Shown here: positions 43,738 to 52,755 of the stretch, piece after piece
Layout: every line of letters starts with the position of its first letter
How positions within the stretch are numbered: position 1 is the stretch's first letter
Assembly (NCBI GenBank): GCA_947166905.1
Contig: CAMVFZ010000009.1
Coordinates: 45,599-109,598 of the forward strand
From: an uncultured Prevotellaceae bacterium
Lineage (GTDB): Bacteria; Bacteroidota; Bacteroidia; Bacteroidales; UBA932
Direction: 5' to 3'
Length of the DNA stretch: 64,000 nt
Notes under the pieces: model-generated
Told to the model about the DNA's origin: nothing
The model's input: only the letters and a program-made list of their open reading frames with translations
The model's database searches: none
Translations under genes and position numbers: made by a program

Positions 43738-43940
43738 GAACCACGGAAATACGGAACCATGGAATCACGGAGAGCGCATAGCGCAGGAGTAACGGATATA
43801 CGGATTTAGGGAGTCACGGAGGGAAGGAACAATGGAATACAAGAAATCATATAGTGGTAAGCCGCGAAAGTACGGATCTAAGGATTCACGGAATCAAGAA
43901 TCTACGGATACACGGAAGTTCGAGAATCCACTTAAGCCAC
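43738..43940. repeat. Degenerate ACGGA/GGAA repeat tract
   Basis: ACGGA, TGGAA or CGGAT motifs recur every 8-10 bases (CCACGGAAATACGGAACC, then ATGGAATCACGGAG and further). The tract runs from the intergenic region through the first ~35 codons of the four-helix-bundle gene and reappears after its stop (AACGGAGGCAAGGAGTAACG). A small hairpin GCATCC-aaa-GGATGC lies just before it (about 43720-43734). Confidence 0.65.
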
Positions 43941-44347
43941 TTATGACGGAAGAGGAGAAGAAAGACGCTCAAGTGCTTGAACTATCTTATGACTTCTCCT
44001 GCCGTATCATTAGGCTTTACAAGTACCTGAATGAAGGGAAGCTGAGTAAAGCGGATAGAGATATCATTGATGCGTTGGGAAGGCAGCTGGTGAGGTCTGC
44101 AACCAGCATTAATGCTAATATGAATGAGGCGCAGCACCCGCAAAGCGATGCTGACTTCCTAAGTAAGGCTAGTATTGCGCTGAAGGAGGCACGGGAGAGC
44201 GAGAACTGGTTGTCGCTGCTCCGGGATAATGGATATTTGGAACCACGGGCTGCGGAATCCATACTTCTTGACTGTGGACGTATCAACAAAATATTGATTA
44301 CAATAACGTCCAAGGTTAAGAAGCGGATTAACGGAGGCAAGGAGTAA
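43832..44347 (+). CDS. Four-helix-bundle protein (23S rRNA intervening sequence type)
   Basis: The core from about residue 47 (VLELSYDFSCRIIRLYKYL, ALGRQLVRSATSINANMNEA, FLSKASIALKEARESENWL) is the S23/four-helix-bundle family, small proteins once found in 23S rRNA insertions and now common as free genes in Bacteroidetes; they form pentamers, and the role is unknown. The first ~37 residues are low-complexity Lys/Ser/Arg and are encoded by the ACGGA repeat tract, so the ATG at 43943 (MTEEEKKDAQ) is a good alternative start. It sits at the border of the capsule and defence regions. Confidence 0.8.
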   Translation: MEYKKSYSGKPRKYGSKDSRNQESTDTRKFENPLKPLMTEEEKKDAQVLELSYDFSCRIIRLYKYLNEGKLSKADRDIIDALGRQLVRSATSINANMNEAQHPQSDADFLSKASIALKEARESENWLSLLRDNGYLEPRAAESILLDCGRINKILITITSKVKKRINGGKE

Positions 44348-44394
44348 CGGAGTTAAGGGAATGAGCTTTTGTGGTGAGATTATAATATAGTACT

Positions 44395-45327
44395 ATGCCA
44401 TCAATTACATTTGATGTTCTTATAAATAAGACTTTTGCCGACATTTGTACGACAGAAGGCCTTGCACCTATAGCCAGGAAATACGTGCTGTCTCTGCTGA
44501 ACGACTTCGAAGAAGGAGAGTGGAGGTTTGAACGTTTTCTTGATTATATTTGGGATAATATAGCCCTCACAGCTCTGTCGAAACAGGAGCGGGATGACTT
44601 GATTGGTCAACCTCGGACAATGATGAGACGCGCAGCCAAGAATCTTCGCTTGATTGATAATGACGAGGTGGGCAAAGGTAGTGAGATCGCTGAGATTCTG
44701 CTGTATGGCGTTATGCAAGATTTTTACGGGGCGTTACCTGTAGTACCAAAAATCTATCACAAACAAAATGTGAATGACAACGCAAAAGGCGCTGATAGTG
44801 TTCATATAGTGTTAAGCCATGATGGTAAGGACTTCTCTTTGTGGTTTGGTGAGGCAAAATTTTACAAAACGCTATCAGGCAATGATTTGGATACTATCGT
44901 CCAGTCTGTATTGAACTCTTTGGATAAGGATAAGATAAAGAAAGAGAATAGTATCATTACGGATTTACAGGATCTGGATAAGTTTGATATGCCAGATGAG
45001 ACAAGGCAGAATATCAAAGATATGCTAAATCAAGATGCGTCGATAGACCATATCAAACCTAAGTTGCATATTCCTATCATGCTATTACATCAATGCGGAA
45101 GGACTGCATCTGCTACAGAAATAAGCCAGAAATACAAGGAGATTCTTGAGAGAAAGCACATCAAGAAAGCTAATGAATACTTCAAGAAACAGATTGATGC
45201 TTTGAGTGGCCAAGTATTCAAGTACGAGGAAATCAGTTTTCATTTGATATTGTTCCCAGTGCCTGACAAAGATGAGATAGTAAGATTGTTTATGGCTGAT
45301 GCCGCTATTTATAGGAGGGCAAAATGA
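44395..45327 (+). CDS. hamA: Hachiman anti-phage nuclease subunit HamA (DUF1837)
   Basis: A 310-residue DUF1837 protein, the effector of Hachiman defence. The PD-(D/E)xK-like core is visible: Glu97/Glu100 in GSEIAEILLYG, Asp134 in GADSVHIVL, then Glu153 and Lys155 in LWFGEAKFYKT. In known systems HamA is held by the helicase HamB and released to degrade DNA on phage infection. The stop overlaps the HamB start (ATGA), fitting an obligate pair. All nuclease residues look intact. Confidence 0.9.
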   Translation: MPSITFDVLINKTFADICTTEGLAPIARKYVLSLLNDFEEGEWRFERFLDYIWDNIALTALSKQERDDLIGQPRTMMRRAAKNLRLIDNDEVGKGSEIAEILLYGVMQDFYGALPVVPKIYHKQNVNDNAKGADSVHIVLSHDGKDFSLWFGEAKFYKTLSGNDLDTIVQSVLNSLDKDKIKKENSIITDLQDLDKFDMPDETRQNIKDMLNQDASIDHIKPKLHIPIMLLHQCGRTASATEISQKYKEILERKHIKKANEYFKKQIDALSGQVFKYEEISFHLILFPVPDKDEIVRLFMADAAIYRRAK

Positions 45328-47438
45328 TGGAGGAGAATTATATATTTGAAAAAAGCCAGGAGATTAACGCTTTGTTATCTGCTGGCAACGAGAACAAAGC
45401 TCGTAACTTGACCATTAGGCTGCTGTCTGAATTGAAAGCAAACGGAGAGAAGCCATTACCCGTAGTTAATCATCTGGTAAGGTCGTTAGGGCTGTATCCA
45501 TATATTGATACGAAAACTGCATCATGGCAGGACCAAGTGGCTTTCGAGGCTTTCAAGGTGGATGTAGGAGAAAAAGAGGCAAAGACACTGCACAGGGCGC
45601 AGTCATACCTGCTGAAGAAATTGTTGCAGGGAACAGACGTTGCGGTAAGCGCTCCGACTAGCTTTGGTAAAAGTTTCATCGTTGACTCATTCATCGCACT
45701 AAACAAACCTCAAAATGTTGTCATTATTGTACCAACAATAGCATTGACTGATGAGACAAGAAGAAGGCTATACCGGAAATTCTCTACGGATTATACTATC
45801 ATTACCACACCAGAAGTGGCACTTGGTGCGAGAAACATTCTGATATTCCCGCAAGAACGAGTTTTTGGGTATCTTGACAAAATACAGACTATAGACTTTC
45901 TTATTGTTGATGAATTCTATAAAGCTGAACCCGCCACCAAGGATGAAAGGGCAAACATTCTGCTTAAAGCCATTATTGAACTGAGTAGAAAGGCAAAACA
46001 GCGTTATTATCTTGCTCCTAATATCTCGGATGTTGAGGAAAACCCTTTTACAAAGGGGATGGAGTTCGTGAAAATTGACTTCAAGACTGTTGTTACTGAG
46101 TTTCACGAGAATTATAAAGAATTTGATTCCGAGAATCAGGATGAGCAAAAGAAAGAATGTCTTTTATCAATCTTAAAGGAAAGAGATAGCAAGACGCTAG
46201 TATATGCAGGAAGTCATTCCCAGACTGACGAGGTGCTTGATATACTCATAGCCAATCTGCCCAATGTTGATACTTGGATTCTTAACGCATTTTCAGAATG
46301 GCTTAAGGAGAACTATAGCGAAGATTATAAATTGGCGCAGGCTGTACTAAAAGGTGTTGGGATTCATAACGGTAGGATACATCGTTCGCTGAGTCAATTG
46401 CAAGTCAAACTGTTTGAAAAGGCTGGAAGATTAAATACACTCGTTTCCACATCCTCAATTATTGAGGGTGTGAATACTTCTGCAGAGAATGTTGTCCTCT
46501 GGTCAAACCGAAATGGCAGCCGCGGGCTAACAAGTTTTGCCTATAACAATATAGCAGGGCGAGGAGGCCGGATGTTTCAGTATTTCGTCGGAAGGGTGTT
46601 TAATCTGGTTGAGCCGCCAGCACGTGAACCTAAAAGCTTGAAGCTGGATTTCCCTGATGACGTGCTGGTATCTATTGATGTAGAAAAGCACAAGCAGGAT
46701 TTGACGAGAGAGCAAATCATCAAGATTGTGGCCTTTAGTGAAGAGGTTGACGAAAAAGTGGGAACGGGAACCTATAACAAGTTGATAAGTGCTCCAGAAT
46801 TGAGAGGTTATACTGGCTTTCAGATTAGAGGCGTTGTTTCGGAATTAATAGAGAACGAATCAGCTTATTCCAGTTTACCATATCTCCTGTCGGATGATGT
46901 ACAGAAGTGGAATTCCCCTTTACGTGATTGCTACTATCACTTATCACACATGGACCTGCAACACTGGCAGTTTATCAGGTTTGTGAAGATATTGTCGCAA
47001 AACTGGATTAAAACAATACCTGAGTTGCTGGCAGAGTTTGAAGAGAAAAAGGTAGGGATAGGCATTGACAATTTCTTTGAATATGAGAGAAGAGTTGCTT
47101 ACGACTTATCGAATATGTTGGGTCAGGTGAACTCAATCATGAGATATATAAGACCTAAGTCGAAAGATATCAGCCCGTTTATTTTCAGGGCCTCGCATGC
47201 TTTCCTGCCGAAGTTGGTTTATGAGTTGGAGGAATATGGGTTGCCAAGAATGATAAGTAGGAAGATACAGAATAAAGGTATCATCGACTTGGAACAGGAA
47301 GATATTTCTGTGAATGAGATTTTAGTGGCTTTTAAAGAGATTGGATGCGAGAATCTGGTCACAGCATTAGAACTGAGCAAGTTTGAAACATATATTCTGA
47401 CTTTCTTTTTCCAGGGGATTACTGCTATGGAGAAATGA
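45324..47438 (+). CDS. hamB: Hachiman helicase subunit HamB
   Basis: A 704-residue superfamily 2 helicase. Motif I is SAPTSFGKSF (residues 109-118), motif II VDEFYK (195-200, in place of DExH), the STSSIIEGVNTSAENVV segment is motif V, and NIAGRGGRMFQYFVGRVF is motif VI. This variant helicase with DUF1837 next to it is diagnostic of Hachiman. HamB senses damaged or invading DNA and controls HamA. The C-terminal third has no obvious domain. Confidence 0.9.
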   Translation: MMEENYIFEKSQEINALLSAGNENKARNLTIRLLSELKANGEKPLPVVNHLVRSLGLYPYIDTKTASWQDQVAFEAFKVDVGEKEAKTLHRAQSYLLKKLLQGTDVAVSAPTSFGKSFIVDSFIALNKPQNVVIIVPTIALTDETRRRLYRKFSTDYTIITTPEVALGARNILIFPQERVFGYLDKIQTIDFLIVDEFYKAEPATKDERANILLKAIIELSRKAKQRYYLAPNISDVEENPFTKGMEFVKIDFKTVVTEFHENYKEFDSENQDEQKKECLLSILKERDSKTLVYAGSHSQTDEVLDILIANLPNVDTWILNAFSEWLKENYSEDYKLAQAVLKGVGIHNGRIHRSLSQLQVKLFEKAGRLNTLVSTSSIIEGVNTSAENVVLWSNRNGSRGLTSFAYNNIAGRGGRMFQYFVGRVFNLVEPPAREPKSLKLDFPDDVLVSIDVEKHKQDLTREQIIKIVAFSEEVDEKVGTGTYNKLISAPELRGYTGFQIRGVVSELIENESAYSSLPYLLSDDVQKWNSPLRDCYYHLSHMDLQHWQFIRFVKILSQNWIKTIPELLAEFEEKKVGIGIDNFFEYERRVAYDLSNMLGQVNSIMRYIRPKSKDISPFIFRASHAFLPKLVYELEEYGLPRMISRKIQNKGIIDLEQEDISVNEILVAFKEIGCENLVTALELSKFETYILTFFFQGITAMEK

Positions 47439-47454
47439 GTATTACTTGAATAGT

Positions 47455-47685
47455 ATGACACAAGACGAAAGGTGGCTTGCTCAATGGAAAGAGGTGATGA
47501 ACTTCATGGAGGTCAATAAACGGAGGCCTTCTAAGTTCGTCGACGAGGAGCGCGGCATGAGAAACTGGTGGAAACATCAGCAGAAACTTGTGAATGCGGG
47601 GGAGTTGAAGGAAGATAGGGTAGAGTTGTTTAAGGAGTTGTTGGAGGTGGGGGAGAAATATAAGCATATTAACCAATACCAATAG
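47455..47685 (+). CDS. Small helicase-associated-domain protein
   Basis: A 76-residue protein consisting of one helicase-associated (HA, PF03457-like) unit: WLAQWKEVMNFMEVNKRRPS, then MRNWWKHQQKLVNAGELKEDRVELFKELLEV. The spaced Trp and the L...R..LF..L pattern are typical. These domains, usually appended to helicases, are thought to bind nucleic acid. It starts 16 bp after HamB and could be an accessory of that helicase or a remnant. Confidence 0.6.
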   Translation: MTQDERWLAQWKEVMNFMEVNKRRPSKFVDEERGMRNWWKHQQKLVNAGELKEDRVELFKELLEVGEKYKHINQYQ

Positions 47686-47755
47686 TGCGTTGGGAATGGT
47701 ACATGGTGCTGACGCTTTTGCGGCTGCACGATGTGCGTGCGGAGCGAAAGGCTCT

Positions 47756-47772
47756 AATGGCAGCAAGCCATT
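47756..47772. other. Perfect hairpin before the large STAND-like gene
   Basis: AATGGC-agcaa-GCCATT at 47756-47772 in the 136-bp gap between the small HA-domain gene and the 1643-residue gene. No T-run follows. It could be a weak terminator or a repeat remnant; the rest of the gap is unremarkable. Confidence 0.35.
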
Positions 47773-47821
47773 TGTGCCTGAAGCGGGGAAAAGAAAGAAA
47801 AGTAACTAAATACAAAACTAT

Positions 47822-50800
47822 ATGGCAAACAATCAAGAAGCTATGTTAGTGAACATGTTTTCACTAAGCGAGACAAGACCACAGCTTCCGGTAGAACTCA
47901 TATCAAGAGACCAGTACTTGGATCTGATAGAGGAGCAACTGGAAGAGTTCAAAGTGGTGTGTGTGGACGGAGTAGAGGGCGTGGGTCTGACCACCGCCCT
48001 GGCCTTGTTTGCCCAGAAGCACGGTTACAACTGTGCATCATATTTTAATAACGGTTGGTCGCGTCACTTGTTAACTCCGCAAACCATTATGCGCAGCCTA
48101 CTGCAGCAATTAGCCTTCTATACAAAGACTGCACAGGAAAGCATTGAGGATGAAGACACGTTGACCCCCGTTCTTTATAAACTAATAAGACGGACACGCA
48201 ACAAGCCCCAATACATCTACTTTGTTTTTGACGGTTTCGCCAAGATTCCTTCAGAATATGTGGACTCCATCAAAAACGCATTGACTCCACTTTTTAGCAT
48301 TGAAGGTGCTCGCTTCCTGTTTTCGGGTGATAAAGAGGACATTAAACAACTACTTCCTGAGAGTATAAAGCCCAAGCAGAGCAATGAAATGCTCCGATTC
48401 CAGCGGAATGACGTGGAAGATTACCTGAATAAGGTATTTCCTGGTCATAGTAAAGAAGATATAGACCTGATCTACTCATTGAGTAGCAAAGGTCTTGCAC
48501 GACCATTGACCATTCTTGTTGAGAAGTTGAAGAAATACGGAATAGAGCACATCAGTGACTACTATAGTTCAGGCACAGAGGATTATTTTGAAGAGGACCT
48601 GGACTGGCTGGACAATCAAAAAGATGAGCGTATCAATTTCCTGATGGCACTTCTTACCTACAGCGAGGTTCCGCAATGCCGACCGTCTGTAATAGACACT
48701 TTAGGACTGACTGACAGTGAGGTTACGGAACTCTTGGAGACCTGCAAAGACTATATACAAGAAAAGGATGGTATCATAGAACTGAAATCGAATGATTATA
48801 GGAAGTATCTGAGGGATAAACTGTCTGACTATAAGAAGGACATAGAGCTGAAACTTATTAATGTGTTTGAGCATAGCAGCAGGGTGGAAGATCAATTCCT
48901 ATACCTGCCTGCTTTGTACAAACATGTGAAGGACAAAGAATCGCTTGTGGCTTATCTGACATCGGACAATGTGCAGAGTTATTTGGTGAATAAGCAGAGC
49001 CAAGCGGCATTAAACGAGCAGTGTGAATACGGTTATAATGCATGTACTGATTTTGAATCACAGGCTGCTGCATATTTCCGTTTTGCTATTAACCGGAGTG
49101 TGTCGAGGGAAATTGAGAAGAATGAACTGGCAGATGCGGAAATAGAAGCTCTGATTGCAGTAGGTGATGACAAAAATGCGTACACGCTCACACAGAATGT
49201 GTTTTTTTTGGAGGAACGGCTGAAATGCCTTTTGATTATTGCACAGGCAGGAAAGCATTTGAGCGAGGCCATGCGGGAGGAGATTGATAGGCAGATTACA
49301 ACCTTGGCAGATGCCATTGACTTTGAGCATATTCCCGATAAGGGACTGGAACTGGCCAAGCTGATGTTGCCGGTGAAGATGGAGAAAGCCTTGGAAATAA
49401 TTGACAAGGTGGCCAAGGTAACCAAGGACCGGCAGCAGATAGACCGGCTCTATACGGCAATAACCATTACCTATAACGAAGACAGTAAAAACAAGGATGA
49501 TGCCGCCAAGGCAGACATTGTAAACACCAAGATTGCTGACGATGGTCTGCGCAAGATGGCTGAGGTGATGAAGAGCATCATGAAAGAAAGCACAGCGCAG
49601 CAGGTAGTGGCCAAAATGAAAGAGATGCCTTTGGCTAGCAGTCAGCTATATTTCCTGAACTTCTGGATTCCCGACCACAGAAAGCGCGACGATGTGGGAG
49701 ATGCTGTGGAGTATGCCGTTAAGCTGGTGATAGATACCTCGACAACTACGATGCCCAAGGTGTCGCTACTGCGGCACTTTTGTATTCCTCTGCCTGATAT
49801 GAAAGAGACGCAGGTGAGGGAAGTGGTGAGTATGCTGGATGCCGTGATGGACAATATCAAGTATCCGACCGTTGAGTATATTAAACTGCAGATACTGGTT
49901 ATCAGTGCTCTTGTCAAGTTTGACAAAGAGGTTGCCAAGAACCGCTTGCAGGAGTTGTATCTGGAGATACTGGAACAGAAGGATAAGGCTTTGCAGGCTC
50001 ACTGTAAGGCACTGCTGCTGCGCAACTACAAAGAATTGGGCGATATTAACGACGTAGAAGAGTGGCTTTCGCCCTGCTTTGAGTTGCAGAAGGAGATTAC
50101 CCAAGACATTACAGACATATTGGCTAATTCTGCCTACCATATGAAGGTGGTAGAAGGCCCCATCAAGGCACTGGTGTGTGAGTACCCTTCGTTTATCAAG
50201 GATGTTATATCCAAGATGAACACTCAGGAGCGCCGTCACCGGGCATACCTGCTGGCTGCCATGGAGTATGTGAGGCAGACAGAGGTGAAGAAGTTCAAAT
50301 GGGACTACTTCAAGAAACTGTTCAACCATGTGACTTATGACAAGATGGAACTGAACAGACCTATGGTGGCTCTGGTGAACAAAATCACGGAGGTTGAAGA
50401 CCAAGACCCGAAGGTTCTGAACGACGTAAAAGATAACTACCCGATGTTCAAGCAGGTGGAACAGGCAGAGGCACAATGCTATTGTTACTCGAATCTGTAT
50501 GTTTGGGTTTGCCTGTACTACCCCGAAGAAAAAGAGTTCCAGCAGACTTTGAAGAAAGACCTGGATGATGCATGGAATATCATCAATTTGCCGTGGTTGA
50601 AGGTAACTACCGGTTATGAGATAGCCAAGGTGTTGTCGAAGATTTCGTTGAAAGTTGAAGCTCGTGATTATGTGGCCAAGGCCGCTCAGCTTAAAAAGAA
50701 CCAACTGCTGTCAACTTCATCGTGTGTGGCGGCCTACATAGAAAGTCAGAACCTGTATGTTCACTCTCTGGGCATATTGATCAGGTCGGGGCTTTGTACG

Positions 50801-52753
50801 GATGAGGATATTGACCAGTTCAAGACGCTGCTGAGCTATGACGGCAGTGATGGTGAGTGCCTTATTATGTGGTCGAGAATTGCCCTGGAGTACTATGGGG
50901 TGAATGACATAGAGAAGTTCAACAACATTATGAACCGCTATGTGTCAAAATCATTGGATAAGTATTCTGCCTACTATCGGAAGAGGATACTCTATCATAT
51001 AGCACCGGCTTTATTCCTGAATTCCAGAGCGTTGTTCTACACCCGCCTGAAAGAATACGATACGAGTTTCGCCAACAGTTGTATCGATAATGTGGCAAGG
51101 TATATCCAGACCAAGTATCCATATCCGGAATATACCAGTTCGCGTGAGATAGAAGCACAGGTTCCGATGGGGCAGCAGGATATTGAGAATCTGATAGACC
51201 TGATAGATAACAGCCGCGATGACGGATTTGTGTATTCAATGACAGATACCGTGTCGGATGCTATTACCAGGAATGCGCAAACCAAATTGTCGAGGGAACA
51301 ACAGAAGGTGCTGTTCAATAAACTGGAAGAGGTTGTGAAACGCCGTCTGCCCATGGAGGGCGGTATCCAGCATAGGGGGTACCTGATTGTATGCATGGCC
51401 ATGATTAATGGGCGTAGAAGTGGAAGCAAGAATAAGGCAGAAGATCTGATAAAAGAAATAGAGGCTGTGCCCAATCTTGCAGACCAAGCCTTCTTGTATG
51501 CAAACGTGGCCGGATTCCTGTCGAAGGCAGGAGAAAAGGCGGAGTTCATTGAACGAGCGGTTAAAATCACCGAGAGCATTGATTATATGTATGACAAGAT
51601 GAACCGCTATGAGTTCTGCCTGCTGGAGTCGTTTATGGCTGCCAAGTCGAGAGCGCAGGGTATAGCCACTAAGGTGATGAATACCATGATGGCTGATATG
51701 AACGGCTCGTATGCTGATTACCAGCGAATACTGGATATGGTGAGAGACCACGATGAGCAGTTGGCAGATACGATGCTTGAGTTGGTTGATGACGATCCTG
51801 CGCGCGTGCAATATAAGAAAAGGTTGCAGTCGCGGGCAAATACAACCAAGAAACTGGAGGCTGCTAAAAAGGACATCAGTCAGGTGGCACGCCTGAACAA
51901 TGACGAGCAGATGCAGTTCTTTGAGCGCCAGATGGAGTATCTGATTAAGAAGAAAAACGTTGTTAGGGATGTGAACCTAACGCAGTCGATAGTGGCTCAG
52001 ATTTATAACAATCCAATAACAGATACCCAGAACGCGGTGCTGTTCTTTATGGAGAACCTGTATGAGCGGAATCAGAGCAATCATAAGCACAACTCGCTAT
52101 TGAGGGAAATGCACCGTGCCGTTGTAAACAACCTACAGTTGGTGTTGGCTATTGCCGCTGGTACTCGTGACAAGTTGGAGCGCGTAAACCGGATTATGGA
52201 CGAGCGGGGAGACACGAACGAAGATATGATACAAGTGGGTCAGGCAGACAAGGGTGTGCAGAACATCATAGAATGGTATAAAAAGCATCCTTGTGCTATC
52301 ATCAGGATTGTTGATCCCTATTTCCATGCGGACGACCTGCATATCATCAAGTCGTTTATGGACATCAACAACTCGTTGCGCTGCTATATCCTTACCAATA
52401 AAGATATAGCCTTTAAGGATGAGACACTGAATGAAGTCTTCCAGAACGGATGGAATGCTGTTTCTGCTGAGATGACGGGAAAGGTTGAGGTGAAATCTTG
52501 CTGCTATGAAGGCGATCCGAGAAAGGCTCCGTTCCATGACCGTTGGTGGATACTGTTTGATACGGAGAATGACTTGATATATGGTAAACGTCTGGCTTCG
52601 CCAAGCACGTTAGGGTCAAGAATATCTGAGATCTCTGACATGGACGAAACGGCCGTAAATTCTGCGATGAAAGTTTTTGAGCGCTTCTTTATGAATATGG
52701 TGCCCAAGAATGAGGAGATGAAGCTTGTTTACGAAGAGACACAATTGAGATAA
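47822..52753 (+). CDS. Giant STAND-like NTPase with PLD-like C-terminus, putative defence protein
   Basis: A 1643-residue cytosolic protein with no membrane segment. The N-terminal part is a STAND/NACHT-like P-loop domain: Walker A position GVEGVGLTT (50-58) has Leu where Lys is expected, Walker B is YIYFVFDGF (Asp137), and GARFLFSGD near 162 looks like the sensor strand. From about residue 380 to 1400 it is all-helical, with TPR/HEAT-like character and likely a sensor array. The end has IIRIVDPYFHADDL and AFKDETLNEVF, then HDRWWILFDTEND (His1572), an HDR-type PLD-like signature. This sensor-NTPase-effector order suggests Avs-like defence. The next gene follows after 2 bp. Confidence 0.7.
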   Translation: MANNQEAMLVNMFSLSETRPQLPVELISRDQYLDLIEEQLEEFKVVCVDGVEGVGLTTALALFAQKHGYNCASYFNNGWSRHLLTPQTIMRSLLQQLAFYTKTAQESIEDEDTLTPVLYKLIRRTRNKPQYIYFVFDGFAKIPSEYVDSIKNALTPLFSIEGARFLFSGDKEDIKQLLPESIKPKQSNEMLRFQRNDVEDYLNKVFPGHSKEDIDLIYSLSSKGLARPLTILVEKLKKYGIEHISDYYSSGTEDYFEEDLDWLDNQKDERINFLMALLTYSEVPQCRPSVIDTLGLTDSEVTELLETCKDYIQEKDGIIELKSNDYRKYLRDKLSDYKKDIELKLINVFEHSSRVEDQFLYLPALYKHVKDKESLVAYLTSDNVQSYLVNKQSQAALNEQCEYGYNACTDFESQAAAYFRFAINRSVSREIEKNELADAEIEALIAVGDDKNAYTLTQNVFFLEERLKCLLIIAQAGKHLSEAMREEIDRQITTLADAIDFEHIPDKGLELAKLMLPVKMEKALEIIDKVAKVTKDRQQIDRLYTAITITYNEDSKNKDDAAKADIVNTKIADDGLRKMAEVMKSIMKESTAQQVVAKMKEMPLASSQLYFLNFWIPDHRKRDDVGDAVEYAVKLVIDTSTTTMPKVSLLRHFCIPLPDMKETQVREVVSMLDAVMDNIKYPTVEYIKLQILVISALVKFDKEVAKNRLQELYLEILEQKDKALQAHCKALLLRNYKELGDINDVEEWLSPCFELQKEITQDITDILANSAYHMKVVEGPIKALVCEYPSFIKDVISKMNTQERRHRAYLLAAMEYVRQTEVKKFKWDYFKKLFNHVTYDKMELNRPMVALVNKITEVEDQDPKVLNDVKDNYPMFKQVEQAEAQCYCYSNLYVWVCLYYPEEKEFQQTLKKDLDDAWNIINLPWLKVTTGYEIAKVLSKISLKVEARDYVAKAAQLKKNQLLSTSSCVAAYIESQNLYVHSLGILIRSGLCTDEDIDQFKTLLSYDGSDGECLIMWSRIALEYYGVNDIEKFNNIMNRYVSKSLDKYSAYYRKRILYHIAPALFLNSRALFYTRLKEYDTSFANSCIDNVARYIQTKYPYPEYTSSREIEAQVPMGQQDIENLIDLIDNSRDDGFVYSMTDTVSDAITRNAQTKLSREQQKVLFNKLEEVVKRRLPMEGGIQHRGYLIVCMAMINGRRSGSKNKAEDLIKEIEAVPNLADQAFLYANVAGFLSKAGEKAEFIERAVKITESIDYMYDKMNRYEFCLLESFMAAKSRAQGIATKVMNTMMADMNGSYADYQRILDMVRDHDEQLADTMLELVDDDPARVQYKKRLQSRANTTKKLEAAKKDISQVARLNNDEQMQFFERQMEYLIKKKNVVRDVNLTQSIVAQIYNNPITDTQNAVLFFMENLYERNQSNHKHNSLLREMHRAVVNNLQLVLAIAAGTRDKLERVNRIMDERGDTNEDMIQVGQADKGVQNIIEWYKKHPCAIIRIVDPYFHADDLHIIKSFMDINNSLRCYILTNKDIAFKDETLNEVFQNGWNAVSAEMTGKVEVKSCCYEGDPRKAPFHDRWWILFDTENDLIYGKRLASPSTLGSRISEISDMDETAVNSAMKVFERFFMNMVPKNEEMKLVYEETQLR

Positions 52754-52755
52754 CT

